From Pirellulales bacterium (lineage in GTDB: Bacteria > Planctomycetota > Planctomycetia > Pirellulales > JACPPG01), in the NCBI GenBank assembly GCA_035546535.1, contig DASZWQ010000204.1, positions 86,954-150,953 of the forward strand: a stretch of 64,000 nt of DNA. The letters are read 5' to 3'. Below the pieces are notes generated by a model, which was given only the letters and a program-made list of their open reading frames with translations, had not been told where the DNA came from and searched no databases. Below, piece after piece: positions 35,805 to 45,239 of this stretch (positions are counted from its first letter, which is position 1; every line of letters starts with the position of its first letter). Made by a program: the position numbers and the translations under genes.

Positions 35805-36206
35805 TCAGTGCCCCTCTTCGGCGCATTGCTTCTGATAAGCGTTGTAGTCCATCAACTCGCCGAGCGACGTTTCGTCGGTGATTTTGATCTTCGCGATCCA
35901 ACCCTGGCCGTACGGGTCGCTCGGCAGCGAATCGAGCTCGCCCGGCAGCGAATCGTGCACGGCCACCACCGTGCCATCGACGGGGCTGTACAGGTCGCTT
36001 ACGGCTTTCACCGACTCGATCTCGCCGAACGACTCGCCCGTCTTAAGCGTACGTCCCACTTTCGGCAGTTCGATGTGTACGAGATCCGTGAGAGCCTCCA
36101 GGGCAAAGGCCGAAATGCCGACCGTCGCCACTTTTCCGCCGGACGCATCCGGCTCGATGTGGACCCATTCGTGCGATTTGGAAAACAGCAGGTTCTCGGG
36201 CTTCAC
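35805..36206 (-). CDS. gcvH: glycine cleavage system H protein
   Basis: 133-residue lipoyl carrier that shuttles the aminomethyl group between P, T and L proteins. Seen: lipoyl Lys67 in GEIESVKAVSDLYSPVDG, and the N-terminal SKSHEWVHIE. The GTG start at 36206 overlaps the gcvT stop (GTGA at 36203-36206), with AAAGGAAG upstream inside gcvT, so translation is coupled. An upstream extension of the frame inside gcvT is a shadow. Confidence 0.95.
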   Translation of the reverse strand: MKPENLLFSKSHEWVHIEPDASGGKVATVGISAFALEALTDLVHIELPKVGRTLKTGESFGEIESVKAVSDLYSPVDGTVVAVHDSLPGELDSLPSDPYGQGWIAKIKITDETSLGELMDYNAYQKQCAEEGH

Positions 36207-37321
36207 GTCGGGCTTCCTTTCGTGGTTCGACGATAGAAGGGGAGCGGCACGACGCGCGCCGGCTCGGCGCGGCCGCGGATATCGATGGCAAGTTCCGTGT
36301 TGGGGTGCGCGTACTGCGGCTGCACGTAGCCCATCGCGATCGGGACTTCGAGCGTGGGTGAGAACGTGCCGCTGGTGACTTGCCCCACGACCTGGCCGGC
36401 GGCGAGGATCGAATATCCTTCGCGCGGCACGCGCTTGCCGGTCATCGTCAGGCCCACGCGATGCAAGCGGCCCGTCTGCTGCTGCAAACGCGCAAGTGCC
36501 TCGCTCCCTGAAAACGCCCGGCGGTCGAGGTTCACGGCGAAATCCAGCCCGGCCTGAAACGGGTCGATCGATTCGCTCAGCTCGTGGCCATAGAGGGGCA
36601 TGCCCGCCTCGAGCCGCAATGTGTCGCGCGCGCCCAGACCCGCGGGCGTGGTGCCGCGATCGACGAGCGATTGCCAGACGCCTTCGACGGCGCGGGCGCC
36701 GAGAATCAATTCGTAGCCGTCTTCGCCTGTGTAGCCGGTACGGCTGACGATGCCGCCGTGGCCGGCGATGCGAGTTTCCGCGGCTTGATAGTATTTCAGC
36801 GTATTGACCGGCAACTCCACCAGCGGCTGCACGAGCGCGCTGGCGCGCGGCCCTTGCACGGCGATCATCGCCCAATCGAACGTGACGTCGGTAAACAGCA
36901 CATCCGAAGCGAGCGGCAAGTGCGTCTCGACAAACTGCACGATTTTCGCGCGGTTGCTGGCGTTGACGACCATCAGCCAGTACGAGCCGCCACCGGCGTC
37001 GGCCAGGTGGTAGACCAGCACGTCGTCAAGAATGCCGCCCTCTTCGTTCGTAACGAGCGAGTAGCGCACCTGAGCTGGCTTCTGGTCGGTAACCCGACGA
37101 GTGACCAGGGAATCGAGAAAACCGGTCGCACCCGGTCCGTCGAAGCGCAGCCGGCCCATGTGCGAGATATCGAACAAGGTGGCCGTCGTGCGTGTGGCGG
37201 TGTGCTCGGCCACGATCGACGTGTATTGCACCGGCATCGACCAGCCGGCGAAGTCAACCATCCGCCCTCCGTGCGAGGCGTGCCAATGGAAGAGCGGTGT
37301 TTGTGCTAGCGCAGTAGCCAT
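36203..37321 (-). CDS. gcvT: glycine cleavage system T protein (aminomethyltransferase)
   Basis: 372 residues. Transfers the methylene group from aminomethyl-lipoyl GcvH to tetrahydrofolate, releasing ammonia. Seen: TPLFHWHASHGGRMVDFAGW, RTTATLFDISHMGRLRFDGP, the RTGYTGEDGYELIL block (as SRTGYTGEDGYELILGA) and AGLDFAVNLDRRAFSGSEAL. The ATG at 37321 gives the family N-terminus; the frame is open far upstream without meaning. A possible -10 box (TACAAT on the minus strand at 37463-37468) lies about 140 bases upstream. The operon continues gcvH-gcvPA-gcvPB. Confidence 0.96.
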   Translation of the reverse strand: MATALAQTPLFHWHASHGGRMVDFAGWSMPVQYTSIVAEHTATRTTATLFDISHMGRLRFDGPGATGFLDSLVTRRVTDQKPAQVRYSLVTNEEGGILDDVLVYHLADAGGGSYWLMVVNASNRAKIVQFVETHLPLASDVLFTDVTFDWAMIAVQGPRASALVQPLVELPVNTLKYYQAAETRIAGHGGIVSRTGYTGEDGYELILGARAVEGVWQSLVDRGTTPAGLGARDTLRLEAGMPLYGHELSESIDPFQAGLDFAVNLDRRAFSGSEALARLQQQTGRLHRVGLTMTGKRVPREGYSILAAGQVVGQVTSGTFSPTLEVPIAMGYVQPQYAHPNTELAIDIRGRAEPARVVPLPFYRRTTKGSPT

Positions 37322-37529
37322 CGAGCTCGCTTCGGTGCGGGCGGTGAAACAATGCAACCTCCGCCGGTGCGACCTAAGCCCGATGGGCGTACGGAAGGCT
37401 GCCGAGATGCCAAAGTGCTGTCGCCCGCGGAGCAGAACGCCCGGCGGCACAGCTCTGGCGGTATTGTAGCGGTGCGGGGAATCCTTTCCAGGGTGCGCGG
37501 TCGAGAGCACGTGTTTTGCGGGCGATTGT

Positions 37530-39821
37530 TTACCGTCGCTTCTTCCGCTTCTTATCCTTCGCCTTGCCGCCGCCGGATTTCTTGCCTGCGTATCCGCCGC
37601 GGCCTGGTTTGCCGGCGCGGGCTGAGAGGCGCACACTGTCGCGCTTCGGCCGGGCGATCACCGGTCCGCGGTCGTCGCGCGTGACCACGCGCAGATCCAA
37701 CTCGCGGCGATCGACGTCGACCCGTGCCACCGCCACGCGGATCACATCGCCGAGACGAAAGCTATTGCCCGAGCGCCGGCCTGACAGGCTGTGGGTGCGC
37801 CGGTCGAAGCTGTAAAAATCGTCGGCCAGGCTCGAGACGTGGATCATCCCCTCGGCCGGCAGTGCGATCCCTTGGGCGAACAGCCCGTACTCTTCGACGC
37901 CGGTGACCACGGCATCCATTTCTTCGCCGATCCGCTGACCGAGATAGTCGAGCAGCTTGACCTTGGTCAGCTCGCGCTCGGCCGCCTCGGCACGTCGCTC
38001 GCGGTCCGAGCAATGCTGGCCCAGCACGACCAGCTCGGTCAGGTCGTTGCGCGGCTTCTTGTTCTTGAGAATGCCGTCGATCAATCGATGGATCGTCAGG
38101 TCGGGATAACGACGAATGGGCGAGGTGAAATGGCAATAGCAATCGCTGGCCAGGGCGTAATGCCCTTCGACCTCGGGACTGTAAACTGCCTGGGCCAGGC
38201 TGCGCAGGATGGCGTAATTCACCGCCTGCCGCTCCGGCTTGTCGGCCACTTCGTTGAGCAGTCGCTGAATTTCGAAGCGGCTCTCCAGGCTGTCGGTCTG
38301 GTATCCCAACTCTTTTACGAAATCGGTCAGCGCCTTCAGCCGGCGCGGGTCGGGGGCGTGATGCACGCGGCGGAGGAAGTGCAGATCGGCCTCGGCCAGC
38401 GAGTCGGCCACGGCCTCGTTGGCCGCCAGCATGAATTCTTCGATGATCTGATGACTTTCGCTGTTCTGCTCGCGATGGGCACCCACGACGCGGCCATTCT
38501 TGTCGAGGTCGACCTTGACCGAGTCGAGCGATAGTTCGAGCGAGCCGCGTTTGAAGCGGCGTGCCCGCAGCATCATCGCCAGCTCGTGCATACGCGCGAC
38601 CAGCTCGAAGACCTCGGGCGGCAGTTGCTCCTTCCACTTCTTCGGATTGGCCAGATAGTCGTCGATCTCTTCGTACGTAAAGCGGTGGCGACTGCGGATC
38701 GCTCCGGCGTGCAGATCGACCGCCACGCGAGCCCCGTCGCCGGTAAACTCGATCATCGCCGTCTTGGTGTAGCGCACACGCCCCGGCTGCAAACTGGCCA
38801 GACCATTCGAGATCACCTCGGGCAGCATCGGCAACACGCGGTCGGGCAAGTAGACGCTCGTAGCGCGCTTGTGCGCCTCGCGATCGAGAGCCGTGCCGGG
38901 CTTCACAAAGTGCGACACATCGGCAATGTGAACGCCCAACATCCAGTGCCCGTTGGAGAGTCGCAACAGCGAAATGGCATCGTCGAAGTCGCGGGCATCG
39001 ACGGGATCGATCGTCACCACGACCTCGTGCGTGAAATCAGTGCGGCCGGGACCGATCGATTCGTCGAACTTGTCGGCCTCTTCCCGGGCGGCGTCCAGAA
39101 CGTCTTCGCCGAAATGCTCGGGCAGATTGAATTCGCGGATGATCGACATGGTGTCGACGCCCGGATCGCCGCGTGCGCCCAGCACTTCGGTGATCACGCC
39201 TTCGCCATCGTGCAGATGGCTGGGAAAGCGGACCATCTCGAAGACGACTTTCTCGCCGACTTGCGCGTTCTTCGCGCCAGGGTCGCCGACCGTGACGGGC
39301 TTGGCGAAGACGGTGCCATCGACCTGCACCATGCCCAGCCCACCGGCTTCGAAGTACGTGCCGACGAAGGAATGGGTGTCGCGCTCCAGAACTTCGACGA
39401 TCGCGCCGCGCGGATTGCGAAAGCGTCCGCCGCGATCTTTGGTCATTCGCACCAGCACCGTGTCGCCGCTGGCCGCGTCGCCGGAATCGTCGGCGGCGAT
39501 GTAAATATCCTGCTCGCGCGTGTGCTCGGCGCCGACGCCGCTGGGGCGTACGAAGCCGAAACCGGCCGCGGCCCGGCGGAAGACGCCCGTGATCCGGTTT
39601 TGCGCCGGCACGCCGGCGCCGGCCTGCACCAGGTGGTTGGGGCCATAGGTCAACAGCCCGCGCTTGACCAGCTTCTTGATCGTTCGCTTTAGTTCGTGGA
39701 CGTCATCCTGCGCGACGTGCAGCCGCTTCACGAGCAGCTTGGGCTTCACCGGCCGATAGTCCGATCGGTTGACGAGTTCCAGGAGTGCCTGTTCCAAATC
39801 GCCAGGCTCATCATGTGCCAT
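37530..39821 (-). CDS. rnr: ribonuclease R
   Basis: 763-residue 3'-5' exoribonuclease of the RNB family that degrades structured RNA. Seen: cold-shock domains, the RNB catalytic core with TIDPVDARDFDDAISLLRL and GVHIADVSHFVKPGTALDRE, YLPDRVLPMLPEVISNGLAS, and FTSPIRRYPDLTIHRLIDG, an S1 domain (MDAVVTGVEEYGLFAQG) and a Lys/Arg-rich C-terminus (KSGGGKAKDKKRKKRR). It lies between gcvT and the YhaM-like exoribonuclease gene, which faces the same way with 354 bases between. Confidence 0.96.
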   Translation of the reverse strand: MAHDEPGDLEQALLELVNRSDYRPVKPKLLVKRLHVAQDDVHELKRTIKKLVKRGLLTYGPNHLVQAGAGVPAQNRITGVFRRAAAGFGFVRPSGVGAEHTREQDIYIAADDSGDAASGDTVLVRMTKDRGGRFRNPRGAIVEVLERDTHSFVGTYFEAGGLGMVQVDGTVFAKPVTVGDPGAKNAQVGEKVVFEMVRFPSHLHDGEGVITEVLGARGDPGVDTMSIIREFNLPEHFGEDVLDAAREEADKFDESIGPGRTDFTHEVVVTIDPVDARDFDDAISLLRLSNGHWMLGVHIADVSHFVKPGTALDREAHKRATSVYLPDRVLPMLPEVISNGLASLQPGRVRYTKTAMIEFTGDGARVAVDLHAGAIRSRHRFTYEEIDDYLANPKKWKEQLPPEVFELVARMHELAMMLRARRFKRGSLELSLDSVKVDLDKNGRVVGAHREQNSESHQIIEEFMLAANEAVADSLAEADLHFLRRVHHAPDPRRLKALTDFVKELGYQTDSLESRFEIQRLLNEVADKPERQAVNYAILRSLAQAVYSPEVEGHYALASDCYCHFTSPIRRYPDLTIHRLIDGILKNKKPRNDLTELVVLGQHCSDRERRAEAAERELTKVKLLDYLGQRIGEEMDAVVTGVEEYGLFAQGIALPAEGMIHVSSLADDFYSFDRRTHSLSGRRSGNSFRLGDVIRVAVARVDVDRRELDLRVVTRDDRGPVIARPKRDSVRLSARAGKPGRGGYAGKKSGGGKAKDKKRKKRR

Positions 39822-40175
39822 GTTCTGTGTCTTGCTTTCTTAAAAAGTGTGTGCGAACACCATTCCCGCTTTCGGGGAACGGAAACAAGTAAGGGGAGCG
39901 CTCGTGGCGCTGCGGACCCTTGCTCGATGGCCACGCTCGTACAAAGCGCGGGCATAAGAGTGTTTTGAGTGAAGCCGGGCCGGCGAAGGAATCCCTGCGG
40001 TCCCGGACTGCTCTATCATACATCGCGATTGGCGCGGCGGGTCGCAAATTCGCACCACATCGCAGGCCAGACGCCTGGATTTCCCGGGTCGGCTTTGGAA
40101 AAATCGGCCCGAACACAACCCCGCGGGCGCGCACCACCCACCGCTCCGCCGATCGCTCGGGGTGGCCGAAACGTG
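39822..40175. other. intergenic, nothing recognised
   Basis: 354 bases between rnr and the HD exoribonuclease gene. Only a short stem (ttccc/gggaa type) near 39865-39880 stands out. No supported gene or clear promoter. Confidence 0.5.
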
Positions 40176-41177
40176 CTACTCGGCGTTGGCTACTGGCAGC
40201 GGGTTGGATGAGAAATTTTGCCCTTTGAACAGCTTCCTGCCCAGGTTCTGATTGTACGCGGTCCACGAACTTTCCACGTTCGGATCGTCGCGCATCAACT
40301 GGTGGAAGCTGTGCATCTTGGCATCCAGGTTGTCGAGATGGTGCAAGGCGACGGCCTCCAAGGTCATGGGCAACTTCGGGCTGCCATATTCGTATTGGCC
40401 GTGATGGCTGACGATGATGTGCTTTAGCCGCAAAACCGTCTCTTCGGACAACGATTCGCCCGACAAACGCTCGGCTTCGGCGACCTTGGCTTCGAGCATG
40501 CTGACCGCCATGACAACATGGCCGATCAATTGCCCTTCATCAGAATAGCTGAACCCGCGATCGTAGTTCAGTTCGTTGATCTTGCCCATGTCGTGCAAAA
40601 AAGCGCCCATGAGTAACAGGTCGCCGTCGATCGCCGGATAGAACTCGATGATGCGCATCACGACTTCCATCAGGTTGACGACGTGCTCCAAGAGGCCGCC
40701 GATGTAGGCGTGGTGGTTCTTCACGCCGGCGGGCGATTTCATGAAGCGCTTCATGAAATCGTCGTCCATCAGAAAGCATTCGGCCAAGGTCACCAGTTGC
40801 GGGTTCGACATCGAGCGCAACAGCTCGCCCAGCCGCACGGCCAGGCGATCGATCTCGGCCGGCGTCAGCGGCATGAAATCGGCCGGGTCGACCTCCTCGA
40901 AACGGGCCTTGCACACATTGGCCGCGATCAACTGCAATGCGCCCTGATAGAGCTGCGTCGACCCTTCGACGCGCACGAAATCGCCATCGTCGAAATTGCG
41001 ATAGTCCGACTCCGAGGCGTTCCACATGCGGGCGCTGATCGAACCGGTGCGGTCCGACAACTCGACCTGCAAATAAAGATTGCCGTTGCGATTTGGTCGC
41101 AACTGCTTTTGCGAGGCAAGAAAAATCTGGTCGACCGCTTCTTGGTGCCCCAATTGATTCACATAACGCCTGGGCAT
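40176..41177 (-). CDS. HD-domain 3'-5' exoribonuclease, YhaM type
   Basis: 333 residues from the ATG at 41177 (MPRRYVNQLGHQEAVDQIFL). Seen: an N-terminal OB-fold nucleic-acid binding domain (LYLQVELSDRTGSISARMWN, FVRVEGSTQLYQGALQL) and an HD phosphohydrolase domain with HHAYIGGLLEHVVNL, LLMGAFLHDMGKINEL, LKHIIVSHHGQYEYGSP and ALHHLDNLDAKM, the set of metal ligands expected for YhaM. It degrades RNA or single-stranded DNA from the 3' end. Its place next to rnr suggests shared RNA turnover, by inference. Confidence 0.88.
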   Translation of the reverse strand: MPRRYVNQLGHQEAVDQIFLASQKQLRPNRNGNLYLQVELSDRTGSISARMWNASESDYRNFDDGDFVRVEGSTQLYQGALQLIAANVCKARFEEVDPADFMPLTPAEIDRLAVRLGELLRSMSNPQLVTLAECFLMDDDFMKRFMKSPAGVKNHHAYIGGLLEHVVNLMEVVMRIIEFYPAIDGDLLLMGAFLHDMGKINELNYDRGFSYSDEGQLIGHVVMAVSMLEAKVAEAERLSGESLSEETVLRLKHIIVSHHGQYEYGSPKLPMTLEAVALHHLDNLDAKMHSFHQLMRDDPNVESSWTAYNQNLGRKLFKGQNFSSNPLPVANAE

Positions 41178-41535
41178 GCACGCACTTTCTAAGAGCACCG
41201 GAAGAAACGGTAGCCGAGGTTGGCTGCCCGCCGCACCTGTGAGGCCTGGGCCCCCGTCAGGGCCGCCGGCGCCTGAAATCGCTTCGTCCGAAGGGCTCAA
41301 ATGAGAATTGACGACCGCTATCGTGCCCGACATCAGTGCCGGCATCGTCGGCCGAGCCTGGATTCTAGGTACCGTGGCAGAGGGCTTCAAGGGTCGCGAT
41401 TTACGGGCCGCAAAACGGTGATAGCAACCGGCCATCCCGTCTGGCGACAAACATTGCTTTTGCCGTAGAATCCGCCGCCCGCCCGTGGTCGCAAAGCGTC
41501 CAGCGGCAATTTTCTGGGAAGAAAGGATTCGACCC
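41178..41535. other. intergenic region between divergent genes
   Basis: 358 bases separate the leftward exoribonuclease gene and the rightward GT87 gene, so promoters for both should lie here. I see no clear -35/-10 pair. Frames crossing it are extensions of the flanking genes or shadows. Confidence 0.5.
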
Positions 41536-43011
41536 ATGAGCAAGGCCACTATCACCGCTACTACGGCGGGAAACAAACGTCGCCCTTGGCCGCTCTACCT
41601 GGCGTTGGCCGTGGCTTTGATCGCCTGGTGCGCGCTCGACGTGCAGCGGCGCGGTCGCGTCGATCCCGACAAGCCCAGCGTCCATAAAACCGACTTCACG
41701 GCTTACACGATTGCCGGCGCCGCTTTCTTCGACGGACGCGATCCTTACGAAGTGACGAACATCCGTGGTTGGGGATACTGTTACCCACCACTGTTTGCCA
41801 TGCTGGTTTCGCCGCTCGATGCCCTCGACCCGCGCTGGCAAGTTTCGATCTGGTTCTTTATCAGTGTCGCCGTCGTGGCGGGCCTTTATCACGAAGGCGC
41901 GCGCCTTTTCAAGACATTCGCAGCGCTGGCCGGATATCAACCGGGCGACATTGACTTCCCACGGTGGATCGCCTGGGCGGCACTGGCTTTGACCGCGCTA
42001 CCCGTGATGAATTGCCTGCAGCGCGGCCAGGTCGACGTTTTGAAACTCTATCTGTTGCTGCTCGGCATTCGCTTGAGCATCACGGGCGCGACTTGGCGCG
42101 CGTGGCTTGCCGGTGGCGTGGCGATGGCGGCGGCGATCGTGTTGAAGGTGACGCCGGCGCTGCCAGTCGCCTTCGTGTTATTTGTATTGGCTTCCAGGCT
42201 CCTCTTCGCACGATCCACAGTGGGCGACCGCCGCCGCGCCAGTACGACGTTCGTCGGCGTGGCAGCAGGTGGCGTGACATTCGCTTTGCTTGTGCCGGCG
42301 ATGCTTGTCGGCTGGCAGGCCAACCTCGGCTATCTCGATCGCTTCTATCACGACAAACTGACCAAGGCCAACGACCACTTCGAATCGGACAAGACGGGCA
42401 ACACCCGGTCGTATCGCAATCAGAGCTTCTCGAATGCCGTCATCCGCTTGGGCGATTTTATTGGCTATGAATTCCTGGGCGGCGCCGACGATCGATTGAT
42501 CGATCGCGAGTGGCGCGATGCCCCGCCGATGGTGATGGACGACCCTGGCGTGGGGCAGGTGTTGCTCGTGGCCCGCGCGGCGGCCGTGGCGCTGTTGCTC
42601 TTGGCCGGATTCCTGGCGGTGAAGCGCGGCGATCCGCTCGGCCAGGCAGCGGCGATCGGCCTGGCGTGCGCCGGATCTCTTGTGGTTTCGCCGATCAGCC
42701 GTGGGTATTACCACACCGAGTTGTTGCCCGGCGTCTTGCTTCTGCCGCTATGGCTGTTATCGCAAAACATGCGACGCGCCGCATATTGGATGGCATGCGT
42801 GCCCGTCGCGCTGGTCATGGCTCATTATCTGGCCCTGCCGATCACCGGCCGCCTCGGCCTGTTGGGAATCGGCACGGCCACCTGGTTTGCCACGGGGTTG
42901 ACGATGATCGCCGTCGGCGGCCGCCTGACGACAATGCACGACAAACACGTACCTGCGCCGAAGGTCCGACGGCAACTACACCGCGCCGAATCCGTGCAAG
43001 CCGGAGCTTAA
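41536..43011 (+). CDS. glycosyltransferase family 87 (DUF2029) membrane protein
   Basis: 491 residues with about ten membrane segments. The N-terminal helix (LYLALAVALIAWCALDVQRR) is followed by a DFTAYTIAGAAFFDGRDPYE stretch and the GYCYPPLFAMLVSPL motif typical of the polyprenyl-phosphate-mannose-dependent GT87/DUF2029 enzymes; the Asp of KTDFTAY lies where a catalytic Asp is expected. Sugar would be added outside the membrane. AAAGGA stands ten bases before the ATG. It starts a rightward run of envelope genes; the SMR gene follows three bases after its stop. Confidence 0.82.
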   Translation: MSKATITATTAGNKRRPWPLYLALAVALIAWCALDVQRRGRVDPDKPSVHKTDFTAYTIAGAAFFDGRDPYEVTNIRGWGYCYPPLFAMLVSPLDALDPRWQVSIWFFISVAVVAGLYHEGARLFKTFAALAGYQPGDIDFPRWIAWAALALTALPVMNCLQRGQVDVLKLYLLLLGIRLSITGATWRAWLAGGVAMAAAIVLKVTPALPVAFVLFVLASRLLFARSTVGDRRRASTTFVGVAAGGVTFALLVPAMLVGWQANLGYLDRFYHDKLTKANDHFESDKTGNTRSYRNQSFSNAVIRLGDFIGYEFLGGADDRLIDREWRDAPPMVMDDPGVGQVLLVARAAAVALLLLAGFLAVKRGDPLGQAAAIGLACAGSLVVSPISRGYYHTELLPGVLLLPLWLLSQNMRRAAYWMACVPVALVMAHYLALPITGRLGLLGIGTATWFATGLTMIAVGGRLTTMHDKHVPAPKVRRQLHRAESVQAGA

Positions 43012-43014
43012 CCG

Positions 43015-43338
43015 ATGAGTTGGACCTATCTGGTGTTGGCCATCGGCTGCGAAGTGGCCGGCACCACCTGCATGAAGCTGTCCAACGGGCTTACCAGGCC
43101 GCTCATCTCGCTCTTGATGTTTGGCCTGTACGGGCTGAGCTTGACCCTGCTTACGCTTGCCCTGCGCGGCATCCCCGTCGGCGTTGCCTATGCCGTATGG
43201 TCGGGCTTGGGAACCGCGCTCATCGCCGTGATTGCGCTCGTGGCGTTCGGCGAGTCGCTCACCCTGACCAAGGCGGTTTGCCTCGGGTTGATCATTTTGG
43301 GCGTGGTCGGCCTGAACATGTCGGGGGGCGGTCACTAG
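43015..43338 (+). CDS. small multidrug resistance (SMR) family transporter
   Basis: 107 residues, four membrane helices. Seen: the essential Glu in IGCEVAGTTCMKLSNGL (Glu13), the GVAYAVWSGLGTALIAVIAL helix 3 motif and the final LGLIILGVVGLNMSG. It starts three bases after the GT87 stop and is surely in the same operon. In this setting an export of small cations is possible, but SMR relatives also flip lipid-linked sugars (ArnE/ArnF type), so a glycolipid role is an alternative. Confidence 0.88.
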   Translation: MSWTYLVLAIGCEVAGTTCMKLSNGLTRPLISLLMFGLYGLSLTLLTLALRGIPVGVAYAVWSGLGTALIAVIALVAFGESLTLTKAVCLGLIILGVVGLNMSGGGH

Positions 43339-43353
43339 ACCGCTCATCGCACA

Positions 43354-43420
43354 TTAGCCCGAAGCGCCAGCGAGGGATGTGCGACGCTGCGAAGAAACCC
43401 TCGCTTGCGCTTCGGGCTAA
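43354..43420. repeat. REP-like inverted repeat
   Basis: Arms ttagcccgaagcgccagcga+ggg (43354-43376) and its reverse complement (43398-43420) match at 22 of 23 positions; the spacer is 21 bases. It begins 15 bases after the SMR stop. This sequence type is familiar to me as a dispersed element of planctomycete genomes, but I could not search. It could end SMR transcription or be the remnant of a REP/RAYT unit. It is the only copy I noticed in this window. Confidence 0.75.
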
Positions 43421-43545
43421 TTGTCGATAAAGATTTTGCCCCGGAACGGCCGTGCATTCCGCACGTCGCTTGGCAGTGTACGATAGCCTTACGGCCACGC
43501 TCCCTGGTTTCTTTTCGGCATACGAGCATTTTCACGGCGAACAAC

Positions 43546-44091
43546 ATGGGGGAACCTTCGCCACCGGAACCGGCTTTGCGGTTGCTGGCCGCCTTCAGCC
43601 GCCATCAAGCAGCGCTGGATTGGGCACGAACGCGCGCCGAGCAGTCTTGGGGCCCCGTCGCGCTGGCCAGCCCGGCTTTTGCCTTCTCTCAGACCGACTA
43701 CTACGAAGCAACGATGGGACCGGAGCTCCGCAAGATCTTCTTCGTATTTGCCGATCTCTGCGATCCGGCCAGCATCGTGGATGCAAAATTGGAGAGCGGC
43801 GCCTGGGAGCACGAGTATGCAGCGCTGGGCCGGCATGAAGAACCGCGCCCGCTGAATCTCGATCCCGGCTACGTGACGAGCGCCAAGCTGGTCCTCGCTT
43901 CGACCAAGGATCATGCGCACCGCATCTATCTTTCGCGCGGCATCTACGCCGAGGTAACCTTGTATTACCGCGATCGCGCCTGGCAACATCATCCGTGGAC
44001 CTTTCCGGATTATCGCCGGGCCGACTATCAAGAATTCTTCATCGCGGCGCGCGACTATTTGCGCCGCCGGATCAAGCAGGACCGCCGATGA
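43546..44091 (+). CDS. DUF4416 family protein
   Basis: 181 residues from the ATG at 43546, chosen because the upstream part of the frame is translated from the repeat element. Seen: ALASPAFAFSQTDYYEATMG, the RPLNLDPGYVTSAKLVLAST and KDHAHRIYLSRGIYAEVTLY blocks, typical of DUF4416. The family has no known function; it is cytoplasmic here. Its stop overlaps the next ATG (ATGA at 44088-44091), so it is translationally coupled to the glycan transferase gene. Confidence 0.82.
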   Translation: MGEPSPPEPALRLLAAFSRHQAALDWARTRAEQSWGPVALASPAFAFSQTDYYEATMGPELRKIFFVFADLCDPASIVDAKLESGAWEHEYAALGRHEEPRPLNLDPGYVTSAKLVLASTKDHAHRIYLSRGIYAEVTLYYRDRAWQHHPWTFPDYRRADYQEFFIAARDYLRRRIKQDRR

Positions 44092-45236
44092 TTCCCTGGC
44101 TCGTACTGGGTGCGATCGTTCCCGCGGCCGTGGTGGCGGCCGTCGCCGCTGGCGTCGTGCGACGCAATGCGCCGGCCTGGGGACTCGTCGACGAGCCGGG
44201 CGAACGCAAGGTACACGTCCGCACCACGCCCTTGGGCGGCGGCATCGCCATCTGGCTGGGCGTCGTCGTACCGATGGCCGCGGGTCAACTGCTGCTCTGG
44301 CTTCTTACGCGCGAAAGCGGCACGCCGGGCCTGGAATGGGCGCAGCGAATCCCCATTCCGGAATTCGTGCGGCCGCACCTGCCGGGCCTCGTGCAACAAG
44401 CGCCACAGTTGTGGTTTTTGCTCGGCGCCGGAACCGTACTGATGCTGCTGGGCCTGGCCGATGATCTATGGGGCCTGTCGTGGAAGCCGCGGCTGGCCGT
44501 GCAATTCGGCGTGGCGGCGCTGGTGGTCTGGCGCGGCTGGAAAATGACGATCTTCGTCGATGTTCCCTGGCTGACCTCGATCGTGAGCGTGCTGTGGATC
44601 GTGGCGCTCGTGAATTCCTTCAACATGCTCGACAACATGGACGGGCTCAGCGCCGGCGTGGCGGCCATCGCGTCGGCCATCCTGGCAGCCGTGCTTCTGA
44701 CCACTCACGATCCGCTGACCAGGGCGCCGCAACTATTCGTCGCGGGATTCTTGCTCGTGCTTGTCGGGTCGCTGTTGGGATTCCTGTGCCATAACCGGCC
44801 GCCGGCCAGGATCTTCATGGGGGACGCCGGCAGTTACTTCATCGGCTTCTACGTGGCCGTGGCCACGATCATGGCCACCTTCAGCGGTGGCGACTTGCCG
44901 CGGCATTCGGTGCTTGCACCCTTGTGCGTCATGGCCGTGCCGTTCTATGACATGGCCAGCGTGATCATGATTCGCCTGCGGCAAGGACGCAGCCCCTTCG
45001 AAGCCGACAAGAATCACTTCTCGCACCGACTTGTCGAACTCGGCATGACCAAGGTACAAGCCGTGCTCACCATCTACTTGACGACCGCCACCTGCGGGCT
45101 GGGGGCACTGCTGCTGCACCAGGTCGACACGATCGGCGCCGTGTTCGTCGCGCTGTTGGTCGGCTGCGTGCTGATGCTTGTGGCCGTGCTCGAAACCACG
45201 GTCCGCGTCGGCCAGAATCAACGGACAAAGCGCTAA
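44088..45236 (+). CDS. MraY/WecA-type glycan lipid transferase
   Basis: 382 residues, about ten membrane helices. Transfers a sugar-1-phosphate to undecaprenyl phosphate to start glycan synthesis. Seen: RKVHVRTTPLGGGIAIWLGV, LLGLADDLWGLSWKPRLAVQ (Asp pair), NSFNMLDNMDGLSAGVAAIA, RIFMGDAGSYFIGF and the HFSHRLVELGMT block. These fit the WecA/TagO branch rather than MraY. It starts within the DUF4416 stop and is followed three bases later by the ligase gene, forming one operon. Confidence 0.92.
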   Translation: MIPWLVLGAIVPAAVVAAVAAGVVRRNAPAWGLVDEPGERKVHVRTTPLGGGIAIWLGVVVPMAAGQLLLWLLTRESGTPGLEWAQRIPIPEFVRPHLPGLVQQAPQLWFLLGAGTVLMLLGLADDLWGLSWKPRLAVQFGVAALVVWRGWKMTIFVDVPWLTSIVSVLWIVALVNSFNMLDNMDGLSAGVAAIASAILAAVLLTTHDPLTRAPQLFVAGFLLVLVGSLLGFLCHNRPPARIFMGDAGSYFIGFYVAVATIMATFSGGDLPRHSVLAPLCVMAVPFYDMASVIMIRLRQGRSPFEADKNHFSHRLVELGMTKVQAVLTIYLTTATCGLGALLLHQVDTIGAVFVALLVGCVLMLVAVLETTVRVGQNQRTKR

Positions 45237-45239
45237 GCG

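Noticed and set aside
37322..37529. glycine riboswitch in the gcvT leader
   Set aside because: I searched for the conserved GCCGAAGG-type core and paired aptamers on the minus strand and found no convincing match; only a possible -10 box remains.
37791..39692. plus-strand frames of 247 and 368 codons opposite rnr
   Set aside because: Shadows of the RNase R gene.
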